DNA of 64,000 nt, from contig DASSBN010000068.1 in assembly GCA_035698665.1 (NCBI GenBank), forward strand, positions 25,706 to 89,705. The letters run 5' to 3'. Below the pieces are notes generated by a model. It was not told the DNA's origin. It saw only the letters and a list, made by a program, of their open reading frames with translations, and made no database searches. Within the stretch, counting starts at the first letter, position 1, and the number at the start of each line of letters is the position of its first letter. The translations under genes and the position numbers were made by a program. Shown here one piece after another: positions 23,790 through 31,912 of this stretch. This DNA is from DATEOR01 sp035698665 (GTDB lineage Bacteria; Actinomycetota; Thermoleophilia; Gaiellales; Gaiellaceae).

Positions 23790-24571
23790 GCCGGCGTGAG
23801 GCGCAGCTCGTCCCCCACCTGGACGGCGAACATCCGTGCGGCATCGCCCCGGTTGATGGCGAGCGCGATGTTCGCGTAGGCATCTTCGTAGAGGACGATG
23901 TCGCCCTTGTGGGCGTCCGCGAAGGTCCTTGCCGCAGAGGCGAAGTAGCGCTCGAAACCGACCTCCACCTCGACACGGGCGCCCGGGTCGATCCCCACCT
24001 GCGTTAGATGGTCGGCCGTGAGGTTGAGCTGGACGTTGCCGTAGCGGTCGATGTAGAGAACCGTGGCGCGAATCCTTGCCTCGCCGACCGACGGCTCCGG
24101 GACTTGGAGCCGGTGCAGCGCGGCGGGGTCGAGCGCCGGGCCCAGCTTGCCGAGATCGACGCCGCTCGCGAGGTGCGCGGCGGCCGGGGAGAAGATGTCG
24201 CGCCCGTGGAAGGTGTGAGAGATGCGCTCGAGCATGTAGGCCTCCTCCGCGATCTCGACCGCCTTCGTCACACCGCCCAGCCGGTCGGCGGCGACGAGGA
24301 GAAGCCCATTGTCCGGCCCCACGTAGACGCGGCCGTCCGAGCCGCGCAGAGCCACCGGCTTCCGCTCGCTCCCCACGCCCGGGTCGACGATCGCCACGTG
24401 GATCCCCGCAGGCATGTAGGGAACGGTGTTCGCGAGCACGAGAGCGCCCTGCAGCACATGCTGTGGCGGGATTCCATGCGTGATGTCGATCACCTCGACA
24501 TCCGGCGCGATGCGCTTGATCACGCCCCGGCAGGTGCCCGCGAAGTCGTCCTCGAAGCCGAAATCGGTCAG
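23786..24571 (-). CDS. SAM hydroxide adenosyltransferase / SAM hydrolase-like protein (DUF62 family)
   Basis: About 261 residues. Family marks: TDFGFEDDFAG at the N-terminus, DITHGIPPQHVLQGA, VHVAIVDPGVGS, YVGPDNGLLL and FHGRDIFSPAAAHLA. Family enzymes split S-adenosylmethionine into adenosine and methionine; halogenase activity is rare and not implied. The conserved TDFG needs a start upstream of the first GTG (24523). The only codon that fits is CTG at 24571, overlapping the hemD stop as CTGA; an in-frame TAA lies 12 codons before it. Confidence 0.85.
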   Translation of the reverse strand: MTDFGFEDDFAGTCRGVIKRIAPDVEVIDITHGIPPQHVLQGALVLANTVPYMPAGIHVAIVDPGVGSERKPVALRGSDGRVYVGPDNGLLLVAADRLGGVTKAVEIAEEAYMLERISHTFHGRDIFSPAAAHLASGVDLGKLGPALDPAALHRLQVPEPSVGEARIRATVLYIDRYGNVQLNLTADHLTQVGIDPGARVEVEVGFERYFASAARTFADAHKGDIVLYEDAYANIALAINRGDAARMFAVQVGDELRLTPA

Positions 24572-25218
24572 GAGGGTGATGAACTGGCGTGCGATGCGGC
24601 GAGCTTAACGGCTGCGACGAGGCCGTCGAGGTCGTGGGTCTCGGCCTCGGCGACGACCCGCAGCCCGTCGCTTCGCGCTTGCTCGGAGGTCACGGGGCCG
24701 ATGCTCACGCAAGCGAGGTCGATGCGAAGTGCGGCGAGCGCGCGGGCCGCCGAGGCCGACGCGATCACGACGAGGTCGGCATCCGGAAAGGACGACAGCT
24801 CCACTTCGGCAGTGCGATAGAGCGGGACGAGCTCGGCGCCCAGCTCCCGGACGAGCACGTCCCTGGCATCCTCGGCAGCCGCATGGAGGACGGGGCCCTG
24901 GGGCCGCGGAAGCTCCTCCGCGAGCCCTTCCTGCGTCGACCGCTCGGCCACGAAGGCGGGCTGGACCCCACCCGCGCGTAGCGCGTCCGCGGTGCCCGGA
25001 CCGATCGCAGCGACCCGCCTGGGTGCACCGGTGAGGCGCCTCAGGAGCGGCCCGACCGCGTTTCGGCTCGTGACGAGAATCCAGTCGTAGCGCTCCGCGT
25101 CGATCGCAGGGCCGTCGATCTCCTCGACCCGGATGAGCGGGACCGACACGACCTCGAAGCCCGCCTCCTGCAACCGCTCCCCGAGGCGCAGGTCCGTGCC
25201 GGTGACGGCCACCTTCAC
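24568..25218 (-). CDS. hemD: Uroporphyrinogen-III synthase
   Basis: 216 residues. HemD proteins diverge strongly; support comes from WILVTSRNAVGPLLRRL, VAAIGPGTADALRAGG, DLVVIASASAARAL, CVSIGPVTSEQAR and from position directly after hemC. It closes hydroxymethylbilane to uroporphyrinogen III. GTG at 25218 overlaps the hemC stop (GTGA). Confidence 0.88.
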   Translation of the reverse strand: MKVAVTGTDLRLGERLQEAGFEVVSVPLIRVEEIDGPAIDAERYDWILVTSRNAVGPLLRRLTGAPRRVAAIGPGTADALRAGGVQPAFVAERSTQEGLAEELPRPQGPVLHAAAEDARDVLVRELGAELVPLYRTAEVELSSFPDADLVVIASASAARALAALRIDLACVSIGPVTSEQARSDGLRVVAEAETHDLDGLVAAVKLAASHASSSPS

Positions 25219-26045
25219 GGCGTCGCCGCGAGCAGCTCGTCGGCGAGAGCGAGCGGATCGTCCCCGCGCCGGCGCTCGATCCACGTGCCGTCCTCCGCCG
25301 CGATCAACGCCGTCAGGCCTTCGCCGTCGTGGTGGGCGGCGACCGGCGCGAGGCAGCCGGCTCCGATCCGCGCCACGCACGTCCGCTCGGCGGTGACACG
25401 GCGCCGCGTCTCCGGATCGTCAACGGAGGCCGCGAGCTCCTCCTCACCGGCACGCACCTGGAGTGCCACGGCGCCCTGACCGGCCTCTGGAACGAGCTCG
25501 TCCGGATCGAACCGAAGGCCGATCTCGGCTCCGAGGCCCAGCCGGTCGAGGCCCGCGGCCGCGAGGACGATCGCGTCGAGGCCACGCTCGCCGCGTTTAC
25601 GGAGACGCGTGTCCACGTTCCCGCGCAGGGGCTCGATGGAGAGCTCCGGCTCGAGGGCGAGAAGCTGGGCGCGCCTGCGGACCGACGCCGTACCGATGCG
25701 CATCCCGGGAGCAAGGCCATCCGCTCCGCACAGCGCGTCACGGGGATCCTCACGAACGAGGTACGCGGCCACGGCGAGCCCGTCCGCGTCCGTCGACGTC
25801 ATGTCCTTGGCGGAGTGGACCGCCATGTCGATGCGGCCCGCGAGCAGGGCCTCCTCGATCTCCTTCACGAAGACCCCCCGCTCGCCGATCTCGCCGAAGG
25901 GCTTCGAGCGGTCGCGGTCGCCCGCCGTGGTGATGGGGACGAGCGCGACGTCGAGATCGGGATCGGCGGAGCGAAGCGCGTCGGCGGCGAGCTCCGCCTG
26001 CCGGAGGGCGAGCCTACTCCCGCGGCTGCCGAGCCGGAGAATCAC
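25215..26045 (-). CDS. hemC: Porphobilinogen deaminase (hydroxymethylbilane synthase)
   Basis: 276 residues, slightly short for the family (about 300). Clear marks: LRLGSRGSRLALRQAE, DMAVHSAKDM, GTASVRRRAQL, RGNVDTRL and the cofactor-binding Cys in IGAGCLAPV. It polymerises four porphobilinogens into the linear tetrapyrrole. GTG start at 26045 lies 32 bases inside the end of hemA. Confidence 0.95.
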   Translation of the reverse strand: MILRLGSRGSRLALRQAELAADALRSADPDLDVALVPITTAGDRDRSKPFGEIGERGVFVKEIEEALLAGRIDMAVHSAKDMTSTDADGLAVAAYLVREDPRDALCGADGLAPGMRIGTASVRRRAQLLALEPELSIEPLRGNVDTRLRKRGERGLDAIVLAAAGLDRLGLGAEIGLRFDPDELVPEAGQGAVALQVRAGEEELAASVDDPETRRRVTAERTCVARIGAGCLAPVAAHHDGEGLTALIAAEDGTWIERRRGDDPLALADELLAATP

Positions 26046-27303
26046 GCTCGTCGAGATCGAAGAGATGACGGACCGCGTCGGCGTAGAGAACGCCGTCGGC
26101 AGCCGCGGCCGCCTGCTTCATGCGCACGGTCGGCGCGTGGAGAAGCTTGTTCACGATCTGAGCGGTGAGCGACTCGACCGCCCGCCGCTCGCTCGGGCTC
26201 AGAGAGCCGAGCCGGCCCTCGGCCCGCTCGAGCTCCGTCGTCCGGATCGCCTCCGCACGCGCCCGGAGCGATGCGATCGCGGGGACGACGTCGAGGGAGA
26301 GCTGCCACGCGCGGAACCCCTCAGCCTCCTCCGCGACGATCGCCTCGGCCCGCACCGCCTCCTCGCGACGGCCGGCAACGCTCTCCTCGACGACGCGCTC
26401 GAGGTCGTCGACGTCGTAGAGGTAGCAGCCCTCGATGTCGTTCACAGCCGGATCGACGTCGCGCGGGACCGCGATGTCGACGAAGAAGATCGGCCTTCCC
26501 TTGCGCTTCCTCATCGCGCGCTCGACCTGCTCCGCCGAAAGGACGTGCCCGCGGGCGCCGGTGGAGGCGACGACGATGTCCACGTCCTCGAGCTCGGCCT
26601 CGACGGCGTCGAGACCGGCGGCACGACCGCCGAAGCGCCGCGCGAGCCGCTCCGCACGCTCGACGGAGCGGTTGGCGACGAAGACGCTCTCGACGCCGCG
26701 CGCGATGAGGTTCACCGTGGCGAGGTCGCTCATCTTCCCCGCGCCGAGGACGAGAATGCGCCTGCCCTCGAGCGTCCCGAACACGCGCTCTGCCAGCTCG
26801 GCCGCGGCCGAGGAGATGGACGCCGGGTTCTCGCCGATGGCGGTCTCGCTGCGCACGCGCCTGCCGACCCGGAGCGCCTGGCGGAAGAGGCGATGGATCA
26901 GCGGGCCCGCCGTCCCGGACTCCTTCGCCGTCTCGTACGCGCCGCGCACCTGGCCGAGGATCTGCGCCTCGCCGGGAATCATGGAGTCGAGGCTTGCAGC
27001 CACCCGGAAGAGGTGCAGCGCGGCCGCCTCGTCCGTGAGCGTGTAGAGCGACGGCGCGATCTCGGTCTCGCTCATGCCACCCAGCGCGGCGAGCTCGGCG
27101 AAAGCACGCTCCTGGGCGGCGTCCGGGCCGTCGTCCACGAGGTAGAGCTCGGTGCGATTGCAGGTCGAAAGCGCAACCGCCTCACCCTTCTCGCCCGCGA
27201 GCCGGCGCACCAGCTCCGGGTTCTCGGGCGCGCTCACGTACAGCTGCTCGCGGAGCTCCACGGGAGCGCGATGGTGCGAGGTGCCGACGAGGACGAGGTG
27301 CAT
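26014..27303 (-). CDS. hemA: Glutamyl-tRNA reductase
   Basis: 429 residues. Catalytic Cys 48 in ALSTCNRTE, His in GTSHHRAP, NADPH site VLGAGKMSDLA, GEAQILGQVRGAYE and a C-terminal dimerisation helix region. It makes glutamate-1-semialdehyde, the first step of C5-pathway tetrapyrrole synthesis. It follows the hemX-like gene with a 2-base gap, the same hemA-hemX-hemC-hemD neighbourhood as in Bacillus, with X before A here. Confidence 0.96.
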   Translation of the reverse strand: MHLVLVGTSHHRAPVELREQLYVSAPENPELVRRLAGEKGEAVALSTCNRTELYLVDDGPDAAQERAFAELAALGGMSETEIAPSLYTLTDEAAALHLFRVAASLDSMIPGEAQILGQVRGAYETAKESGTAGPLIHRLFRQALRVGRRVRSETAIGENPASISSAAAELAERVFGTLEGRRILVLGAGKMSDLATVNLIARGVESVFVANRSVERAERLARRFGGRAAGLDAVEAELEDVDIVVASTGARGHVLSAEQVERAMRKRKGRPIFFVDIAVPRDVDPAVNDIEGCYLYDVDDLERVVEESVAGRREEAVRAEAIVAEEAEGFRAWQLSLDVVPAIASLRARAEAIRTTELERAEGRLGSLSPSERRAVESLTAQIVNKLLHAPTVRMKQAAAAADGVLYADAVRHLFDLDERDSPARQPRE

Positions 27304-27305
27304 GG

Positions 27306-28094
27306 CTAGAAGTGCGTCACGGGGACGAGGGCGACCGCCACGAGCGCGAAGGCACCGAGCGCGAGGTAAGCGGTGCGGCGGCCGCGCCAGCCGGCTTCGT
27401 AGCGAAGCACGAGAAACGCCGCGTAGGCGGCCCAGGTGAGCAGCGCGGCCGCCATGACCGCGTCGAAGCCGCCGCCCTCCGAGCCGAGGCGCGCAAGGCC
27501 CACCGCGAGACCGAGCGTGAGCGCGGGAAGCGCGACGAGGATCGTCCGGCCGGTGAGCGTGTCGAGGGCGGCCTGCGACGGCGCTCGCTGGCGCAGCACG
27601 CCGGGCGCGTGACCCTTCAGGCGCCGCTCCTGCCAGAGGTAGAGGCCCGCGAGGCCCGCGGCAAGCGTGAAGCCCGCGAACGCCGCGAGGATCAGGCCGA
27701 CGTGGAAGGCGAGGAAGACATTGCCGAGCTCGCTCCCACTCCCGCTCCCGGCACCCCCGCTGAGCCACGCCACGAGGAGGAGCACCGCCGCGAGCGGCAT
27801 GACGACGAGCCCGAGCAGCCGGAACGGGCTGCGGCAGCCCCAGATGAGATAGGCGCCGACGACGAGCCAGACGAAGAGGTTCAACGACCCGGCCCAGGTC
27901 GCCCACGGGAAGCCTTCGGCGCGTGCCGCCTGGACGACGAGAAGTGCCGTCTGCGCGAGCCAGCCGATCCGCACGCCCCAGATGGCGAAGCGGGAAAGCC
28001 GGCCGGGCCTGACCCCGTCCCCGAGATACGCGACAGCCGCCTCGAAGTACCCGGCGAGGGCCGGCCAGACGAGGATCACCGCGAGCTCCGCCAT
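27306..28094 (-). CDS. HemX/CcsA-like cytochrome c assembly membrane protein
   Basis: 262 residues with about eight membrane helices. The segment FHVGLILAAFAGFTLAAGLAGLYLWQERRLK is typical of HemX/CcsA proteins, with the His in the fourth or fifth helix. The tryptophan-rich WWD loop of true CcsA is not seen, so HemX is the better name. HemX affects glutamyl-tRNA reductase levels in Bacillus. Position between ccm genes and hemA suits a link between heme synthesis and export. Confidence 0.8.
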   Translation of the reverse strand: MAELAVILVWPALAGYFEAAVAYLGDGVRPGRLSRFAIWGVRIGWLAQTALLVVQAARAEGFPWATWAGSLNLFVWLVVGAYLIWGCRSPFRLLGLVVMPLAAVLLLVAWLSGGAGSGSGSELGNVFLAFHVGLILAAFAGFTLAAGLAGLYLWQERRLKGHAPGVLRQRAPSQAALDTLTGRTILVALPALTLGLAVGLARLGSEGGGFDAVMAAALLTWAAYAAFLVLRYEAGWRGRRTAYLALGAFALVAVALVPVTHF

Positions 28095-28246
28095 CAGGCC
28101 GCCTTACGCCTCTGGGCGAGCTCGGTCAGCTCGGCGACCTCGCGCTCGAGCCGCGAGAGCTTGAAGGAGTAGAGGACGACGTAGAGCAGGACGACCGCGA
28201 GGACGACGAGGTAGGCCGCGGTGACGTACTTCTCCGAGGTGGTCAT
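28094..28246 (-). CDS. ccmD: CcmD-like small membrane protein
   Basis: 50 residues: one membrane helix (about 8-27) then a basic coiled-coil-like tail (LSRLEREVAELTELAQRR). This shape and the place directly after ccmC fit CcmD, which helps release holo-CcmE from the CcmABC complex. Sequence alone is weak because CcmD is poorly conserved. ATG at 28246 overlaps the ccmC stop (ATGA) and its stop overlaps the hemX-like ATG (TGATG). Confidence 0.75.
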   Translation of the reverse strand: MTTSEKYVTAAYLVVLAVVLLYVVLYSFKLSRLEREVAELTELAQRRKAA

Positions 28247-28926
28247 TCGAGGGCCTCCCGCAGCTCGCGGAGCCGTGCATCGAGCCGCTTCCCGGTCAGC
28301 TCGTTCGTGTAGAGCGACGCGAAGAGCGCGAGCATCGCGGCGAGGCAGACGCAAAAGACCAGGAACATGCTGCCAGACATCTGCGGCCCGTCCCGCGTGA
28401 AGACGACCGGGTGGATGAAGTTCTCGGCCAGGCGGATGGCGAGGAAGCTCACCGGGATGAGGGCCACCCCGAAGAGTGCGTACACCGCCGAGAGGTTGGC
28501 CCGCCTCGGCCCGGAGTCGACGGAGAAGCGCAGCATGAAGTACGCGCAGTAGAAGAGGAAGAGGACGAGGAAGAGCGTCAGCTGCCGCTCGCTCCACGTC
28601 CACCAGACTCCCCACGAGATCTTCGCCCAGATGGAGCCCGTGACGAGCGTGAGAATCCCGAAGATGACGCCCATGTGCACGGCGGTGTAGCTCTCGAGGT
28701 CGTAGCGGGGCTCCCGCGTCCAGAGGAGGCGAAGCGCCTTCCACGCGCCCCAGCCGAAGCACGCGTACGCGGTCAGGGCGATCGGGACGTGCACGTAGAA
28801 GATCCGCTGGCTGAAGCCCTGGTCGGCGTCCTCGGGCGCCCAGAAGAGCGCCAGCGCGAGACCCGCCACGAGCAGCACGGAGGCTGCCGCGGCGAGCAGG
28901 ACGGCACGGTTATTCGGCAACGACAT
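28243..28926 (-). CDS. ccmC: Heme exporter permease CcmC
   Basis: 227 residues from ATG 28926, six membrane helices. The heme-handling tryptophan-rich motif is SWGVWWTWSERQL, flanked by conserved His residues in IFYVHVPIA and in the loop after NFIH. It presents heme to CcmE on the outer face of the membrane in system I cytochrome c maturation. The start lies 17 bases inside ccmB; an ATG 10 codons further up is possible. Confidence 0.92.
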   Translation of the reverse strand: MSLPNNRAVLLAAAASVLLVAGLALALFWAPEDADQGFSQRIFYVHVPIALTAYACFGWGAWKALRLLWTREPRYDLESYTAVHMGVIFGILTLVTGSIWAKISWGVWWTWSERQLTLFLVLFLFYCAYFMLRFSVDSGPRRANLSAVYALFGVALIPVSFLAIRLAENFIHPVVFTRDGPQMSGSMFLVFCVCLAAMLALFASLYTNELTGKRLDARLRELREALE

Positions 28927-29548
28927 ACTCAAAGCTCGCCCACGAAAGAATCGCAAATATCAGGTCGTAGAGAGCGAGGAAGCCGAGGTAGCGCCCGGGG
29001 TCGTCCACCACCGTCGCGCCCACGCCGCCGACGACCACCGGAATGACGAGCGGCAGGAAGAGGAGCGGGAGCAGAAGCTCGCGTGCCCGGCTCGCGGCAG
29101 CCATCGCGGCGAGGAGCGTCCCCACTGCAGCGAGCCCGAGATCCGCGAGGATGACCGCGGCGACGAGCTCCCATCCGACCGGCTCGAAGAAGAGCCCGTA
29201 CGCCGGCAGCGCGACCGCTTCCGCGACGCCGAGGAAGACGAGGACGCCGAGGGACTTGGCAAGCCAGATTGCGCTGCGGTCGCAGGGAGCAAGGACGAGC
29301 CCGTCCAGCACGCGCTGCTCCCGCTCGGCGGTGAAGGCGCGGCCGAGCCCGAGGAGCGCCGTGAAGAGGAGCGCGATCCAGAGGAGCCCGGTGGAGGCCG
29401 TCTCCGATGCCTCGGACGGCAGCGAGAAGTGGAAGACGACGAGCGCGGAGACGACGAAGAGGAGCATCGCCGGCAACGTGTCGCGCGAGCGGAGCTCGAG
29501 GAGGATGTCCTTGCGGGCGAGCGCCGCGACGTCGGCGAAGTAGGTCAT
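28910..29548 (-). CDS. ccmB: Heme exporter permease CcmB
   Basis: 212 residues, six membrane segments. Typical start ALARKDILLELRSRDT, then FTAEREQRVLDGLVLAPCDRSAIWLAKSLG, as in CcmB. Forms the ABC transporter with CcmA. ATG overlaps the ccmA stop (ATGA). Confidence 0.92.
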   Translation of the reverse strand: MTYFADVAALARKDILLELRSRDTLPAMLLFVVSALVVFHFSLPSEASETASTGLLWIALLFTALLGLGRAFTAEREQRVLDGLVLAPCDRSAIWLAKSLGVLVFLGVAEAVALPAYGLFFEPVGWELVAAVILADLGLAAVGTLLAAMAAASRARELLLPLLFLPLVIPVVVGGVGATVVDDPGRYLGFLALYDLIFAILSWASFEYVVAE

Positions 29549-30129
29549 GCGAGCGCGAGGGACTGGGTCGCCAGAGGGCTGAGGCGCTCGGGATCGTGGC
29601 TCGCGACGACGAGCGTCCGTGCTCCGGCCGACTCGGCGACGAGATCGTCCACGAGCGTCTGGGCCGAGGCGTCGAGGCCCGCGTGCGGCTCATCCAGAAG
29701 GAGGAGGTCGGGGCCGTGCAGAAGCGCGCGGCAGAGCCCGAGCCGCTGCTGCATCCCGCGCGAGAACGAGCCCACGAGCTGGTGCCTCGCCTCCCAGAGG
29801 CCGAAGCGCTCGAGCAGGGCGCCGATGGTCTCGCGCCGCTCCGGCACGTGGTAGAGCCGGCCGTAGAGATCGAGGTTCTCGAGCGCCGTCAGCTCCTTGT
29901 AGACGAGCGGCTCGTGTGCGAGATAGCCGATCCGGCCGCGTGGAAGGTCGACCTCGATCTCGCCCTCCGTCGGCGCGAGGAGACCGGCCATGAGAGCGAG
30001 GAGCGTCGACTTGCCCGACCCGTTCGGACCGGTGACGAGCATGAGCTCGCCGGCTCGCACGTCGACGTCGAGATCGCGGATGACGCGCCTCCCGCCAAAC
30101 CGCCGCCCGAGGCCGGATGCCCTGATCAC
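29545..30129 (-). CDS. ccmA: Heme exporter ATP-binding protein CcmA
   Basis: 194 residues. Walker A GPNGSGKST, signature SFSRGMQQRLGLCRALL, Walker B LLLLDEPHAGLD and the switch His in VASHDPE. It powers the release of heme-loaded CcmE. GTG at 30129 overlaps the UbiA-family stop (GTGA). Confidence 0.93.
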   Translation of the reverse strand: MIRASGLGRRFGGRRVIRDLDVDVRAGELMLVTGPNGSGKSTLLALMAGLLAPTEGEIEVDLPRGRIGYLAHEPLVYKELTALENLDLYGRLYHVPERRETIGALLERFGLWEARHQLVGSFSRGMQQRLGLCRALLHGPDLLLLDEPHAGLDASAQTLVDDLVAESAGARTLVVASHDPERLSPLATQSLALA

Positions 30130-30989
30130 ACGAGCACGTCCAGGAGGACAAAGGCGAAGAACGTCACGCTGATGACCCCGTTCATCGTGAAGAACGCCAT
30201 GTCGAGGCGCTGCCAGTCGCGTGGCGAGACGAGCGAGTGCTCGTAGGCGAGCAGCGCCGCGACCGCCGCGACACCGGTCCAGTAGAAGGCGCCCACGGGC
30301 AGGCCGAGGCCGGTGAGGACGAGCAGCGCGACGGTGCCGACATGGCAGGCGCGCGCGCCGGCGAACGCCGCACGGACGCCGTAGCGCGCAGGAACCGAGT
30401 GCAGCCCCTGCGCTCGGTCGACGTCGAGGTCGAAGAGCGCGTACAACAGGTCGAACCCGGCCACCCAGAGCGCGACGGCGCCGCCGAGGGCCCAGGCTTC
30501 CCAGGGCAGCGTGTTCGTGACCGCCGCCCAGGCGCCGAGCGGCGCGAGCCCGTCCACGGCTCCGAGCCAGAAGTGCGAGAGGGAGCTCCACCGCTTGAGG
30601 TACGGGTAGAGCACGAAGCCCGCGACCGGGATCGGCCAGAGCCAGTGCACGATCGGCGCGAGCTGGAACACGGCGACGAGGAAGACGGCGAGCGACAAGA
30701 GGCAGAAGAGAACGACCTGCGGCGGGGTGAGCGCGCCGCGGGGGATCTCCCGTCCGGCCGTGCGTGGGTTGCCGGCGTCGATGCGGGCGTCGATCAGGCG
30801 GTTGAGGGCCATGGCGAGGCTGCGCGCGCCCACCATGGCGACCGTGATCCAGAGGAGGTCGTGGGCGCTCGGGATCCCGTCCACCGCGAGAAAGGCGCCG
30901 ATGTACGCGAACGGGAGCGCGAAGATCGTGTGTTCGATCTTCACGAGCGACGCGAACAGGCGTGGGTAGCGGAGGGCGGCCTCGGTCAC
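30126..30989 (-). CDS. UbiA-family prenyltransferase (MqnP/UbiA-like)
   Basis: 287 residues, about eight or nine membrane helices. The two Asp-rich magnesium motifs are visible: NRLIDARIDAGNPRTAGRE and DLLYALFDLDVDRAQG. These match 4-hydroxybenzoate or futalosine-route (MqnP) prenyltransferases that build ubiquinone or menaquinone, rather than heme O synthase. Given an actinobacterial host, menaquinone is the likelier product. GTG overlaps the moaB-like stop. Confidence 0.87.
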   Translation of the reverse strand: MTEAALRYPRLFASLVKIEHTIFALPFAYIGAFLAVDGIPSAHDLLWITVAMVGARSLAMALNRLIDARIDAGNPRTAGREIPRGALTPPQVVLFCLLSLAVFLVAVFQLAPIVHWLWPIPVAGFVLYPYLKRWSSLSHFWLGAVDGLAPLGAWAAVTNTLPWEAWALGGAVALWVAGFDLLYALFDLDVDRAQGLHSVPARYGVRAAFAGARACHVGTVALLVLTGLGLPVGAFYWTGVAAVAALLAYEHSLVSPRDWQRLDMAFFTMNGVISVTFFAFVLLDVLV

Positions 30990-31465
30990 GTCTGGCGGTG
31001 CTCCGTTGTCTCGGCTGCCAACAGCTTCACTGCGTGCCCGACCGCGGGAGCGAGAACGGCCCAGCCGTCGCGGCACGCTCCGGGTGACCCGGGGAGGTTC
31101 ACGACCAAGGTCGAGCCGACGATCCCTGCCGCGCCTCGCGAGAGCATCCCGTGCGGAGTCTTCGCGACCGCGTCCACGCGAACCGCCTCGGCGATTCCGG
31201 GAGCGGCCCTGTCCAGCACCTCGGCGGTCGCCTCGGGCGTGACGTCGCGCGGGCCGAAGCCCGTGCCGCCCGTCGTGAGGACGAGCCCGCTCGATCCGGC
31301 CAGCTCCCGAAGGGCAGCGACGATCTCGGCGCGGTCGTCCGGCGCCACTCGGCGCTCGACCTCCCAGCCGTCCGCCTCGAGAGCCTCGGCGAGCAGGTCT
31401 CCGCTCGCGTCCTCCCGCTCGCCGGCCGAGACGCCGTCCGAGACGGTGAGCACGGCCGCTCTCAC
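30986..31465 (-). CDS. moaB: Molybdenum cofactor biosynthesis protein MoaB/Mog
   Basis: 159 residues. LTVSDGVSAGEREDASG, the molybdopterin-binding LTTGGTGFGPRDVTPEA, and a C-terminal NLPGSPGA. It adenylates molybdopterin before metal insertion. It is between moaC and the prenyltransferase with GTGA overlaps on both sides; moeA lies elsewhere at 41510. Confidence 0.92.
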   Translation of the reverse strand: MRAAVLTVSDGVSAGEREDASGDLLAEALEADGWEVERRVAPDDRAEIVAALRELAGSSGLVLTTGGTGFGPRDVTPEATAEVLDRAAPGIAEAVRVDAVAKTPHGMLSRGAAGIVGSTLVVNLPGSPGACRDGWAVLAPAVGHAVKLLAAETTEHRQT

Positions 31466-31911
31466 CCCTTCGTCTTCTCGAGGAGCCGGACGAGCTCGAT
31501 CGTCAGGTCGCGGTCGACCGCCTTCGCCATGTCGTAGACCGTCAGGGCCGCGACGCTCGCGGCGGTCAGAGCCTCCATCTCGACGCCCGTCCGAGCCGTC
31601 GTCTCGACGGTTGCGAGAATCTCCACGCCGGCCTCACCGAGCTCGAGCTCGACGTCGATCCTCGTGAGCGGGAGCGGATGGCAGAGCGGGATCAGGTCGG
31701 AGGTCCGCTTGGCGGCCATGATCCCCGCGAGCTGTGCCGTGGCGAGCGCGTCGCCCTTCGGCAGCGAACGGAGCATGGCCGCCGTCTCAGGGCTCATCGC
31801 CACCCGGCCGGCCGCGACTGCCCGGCGCCGCTCCTCCGGCTTGCCGCCGACGTCGACCATGTGGACGCGGCCCTCGGCATCGACGTGGCTGAGACCCTGA
31901 TTTCCAGGCAT
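31462..31911 (-). CDS. moaC: Cyclic pyranopterin monophosphate synthase MoaC
   Basis: 149 residues. HVDAEGRVHMVDVGGK, SDLIPLCHPLPL and GVEMEALTAASVAALTVYDM are the MoaC signatures. It works with MoaA in the first step of molybdopterin synthesis; moaA is not in the window. ATG at 31911 is 1 base after the otsA stop, suggesting read-through from the trehalose genes. Confidence 0.95.
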   Translation of the reverse strand: MPGNQGLSHVDAEGRVHMVDVGGKPEERRRAVAAGRVAMSPETAAMLRSLPKGDALATAQLAGIMAAKRTSDLIPLCHPLPLTRIDVELELGEAGVEILATVETTARTGVEMEALTAASVAALTVYDMAKAVDRDLTIELVRLLEKTKG

Positions 31912-31912
31912 T

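Noticed and set aside
23786..24571. Naming the DUF62 protein a chlorinase or fluorinase
   Set aside because: Halogenating members are rare; nothing here shows the halide-specific loops, and SAM hydrolysis is the common activity.
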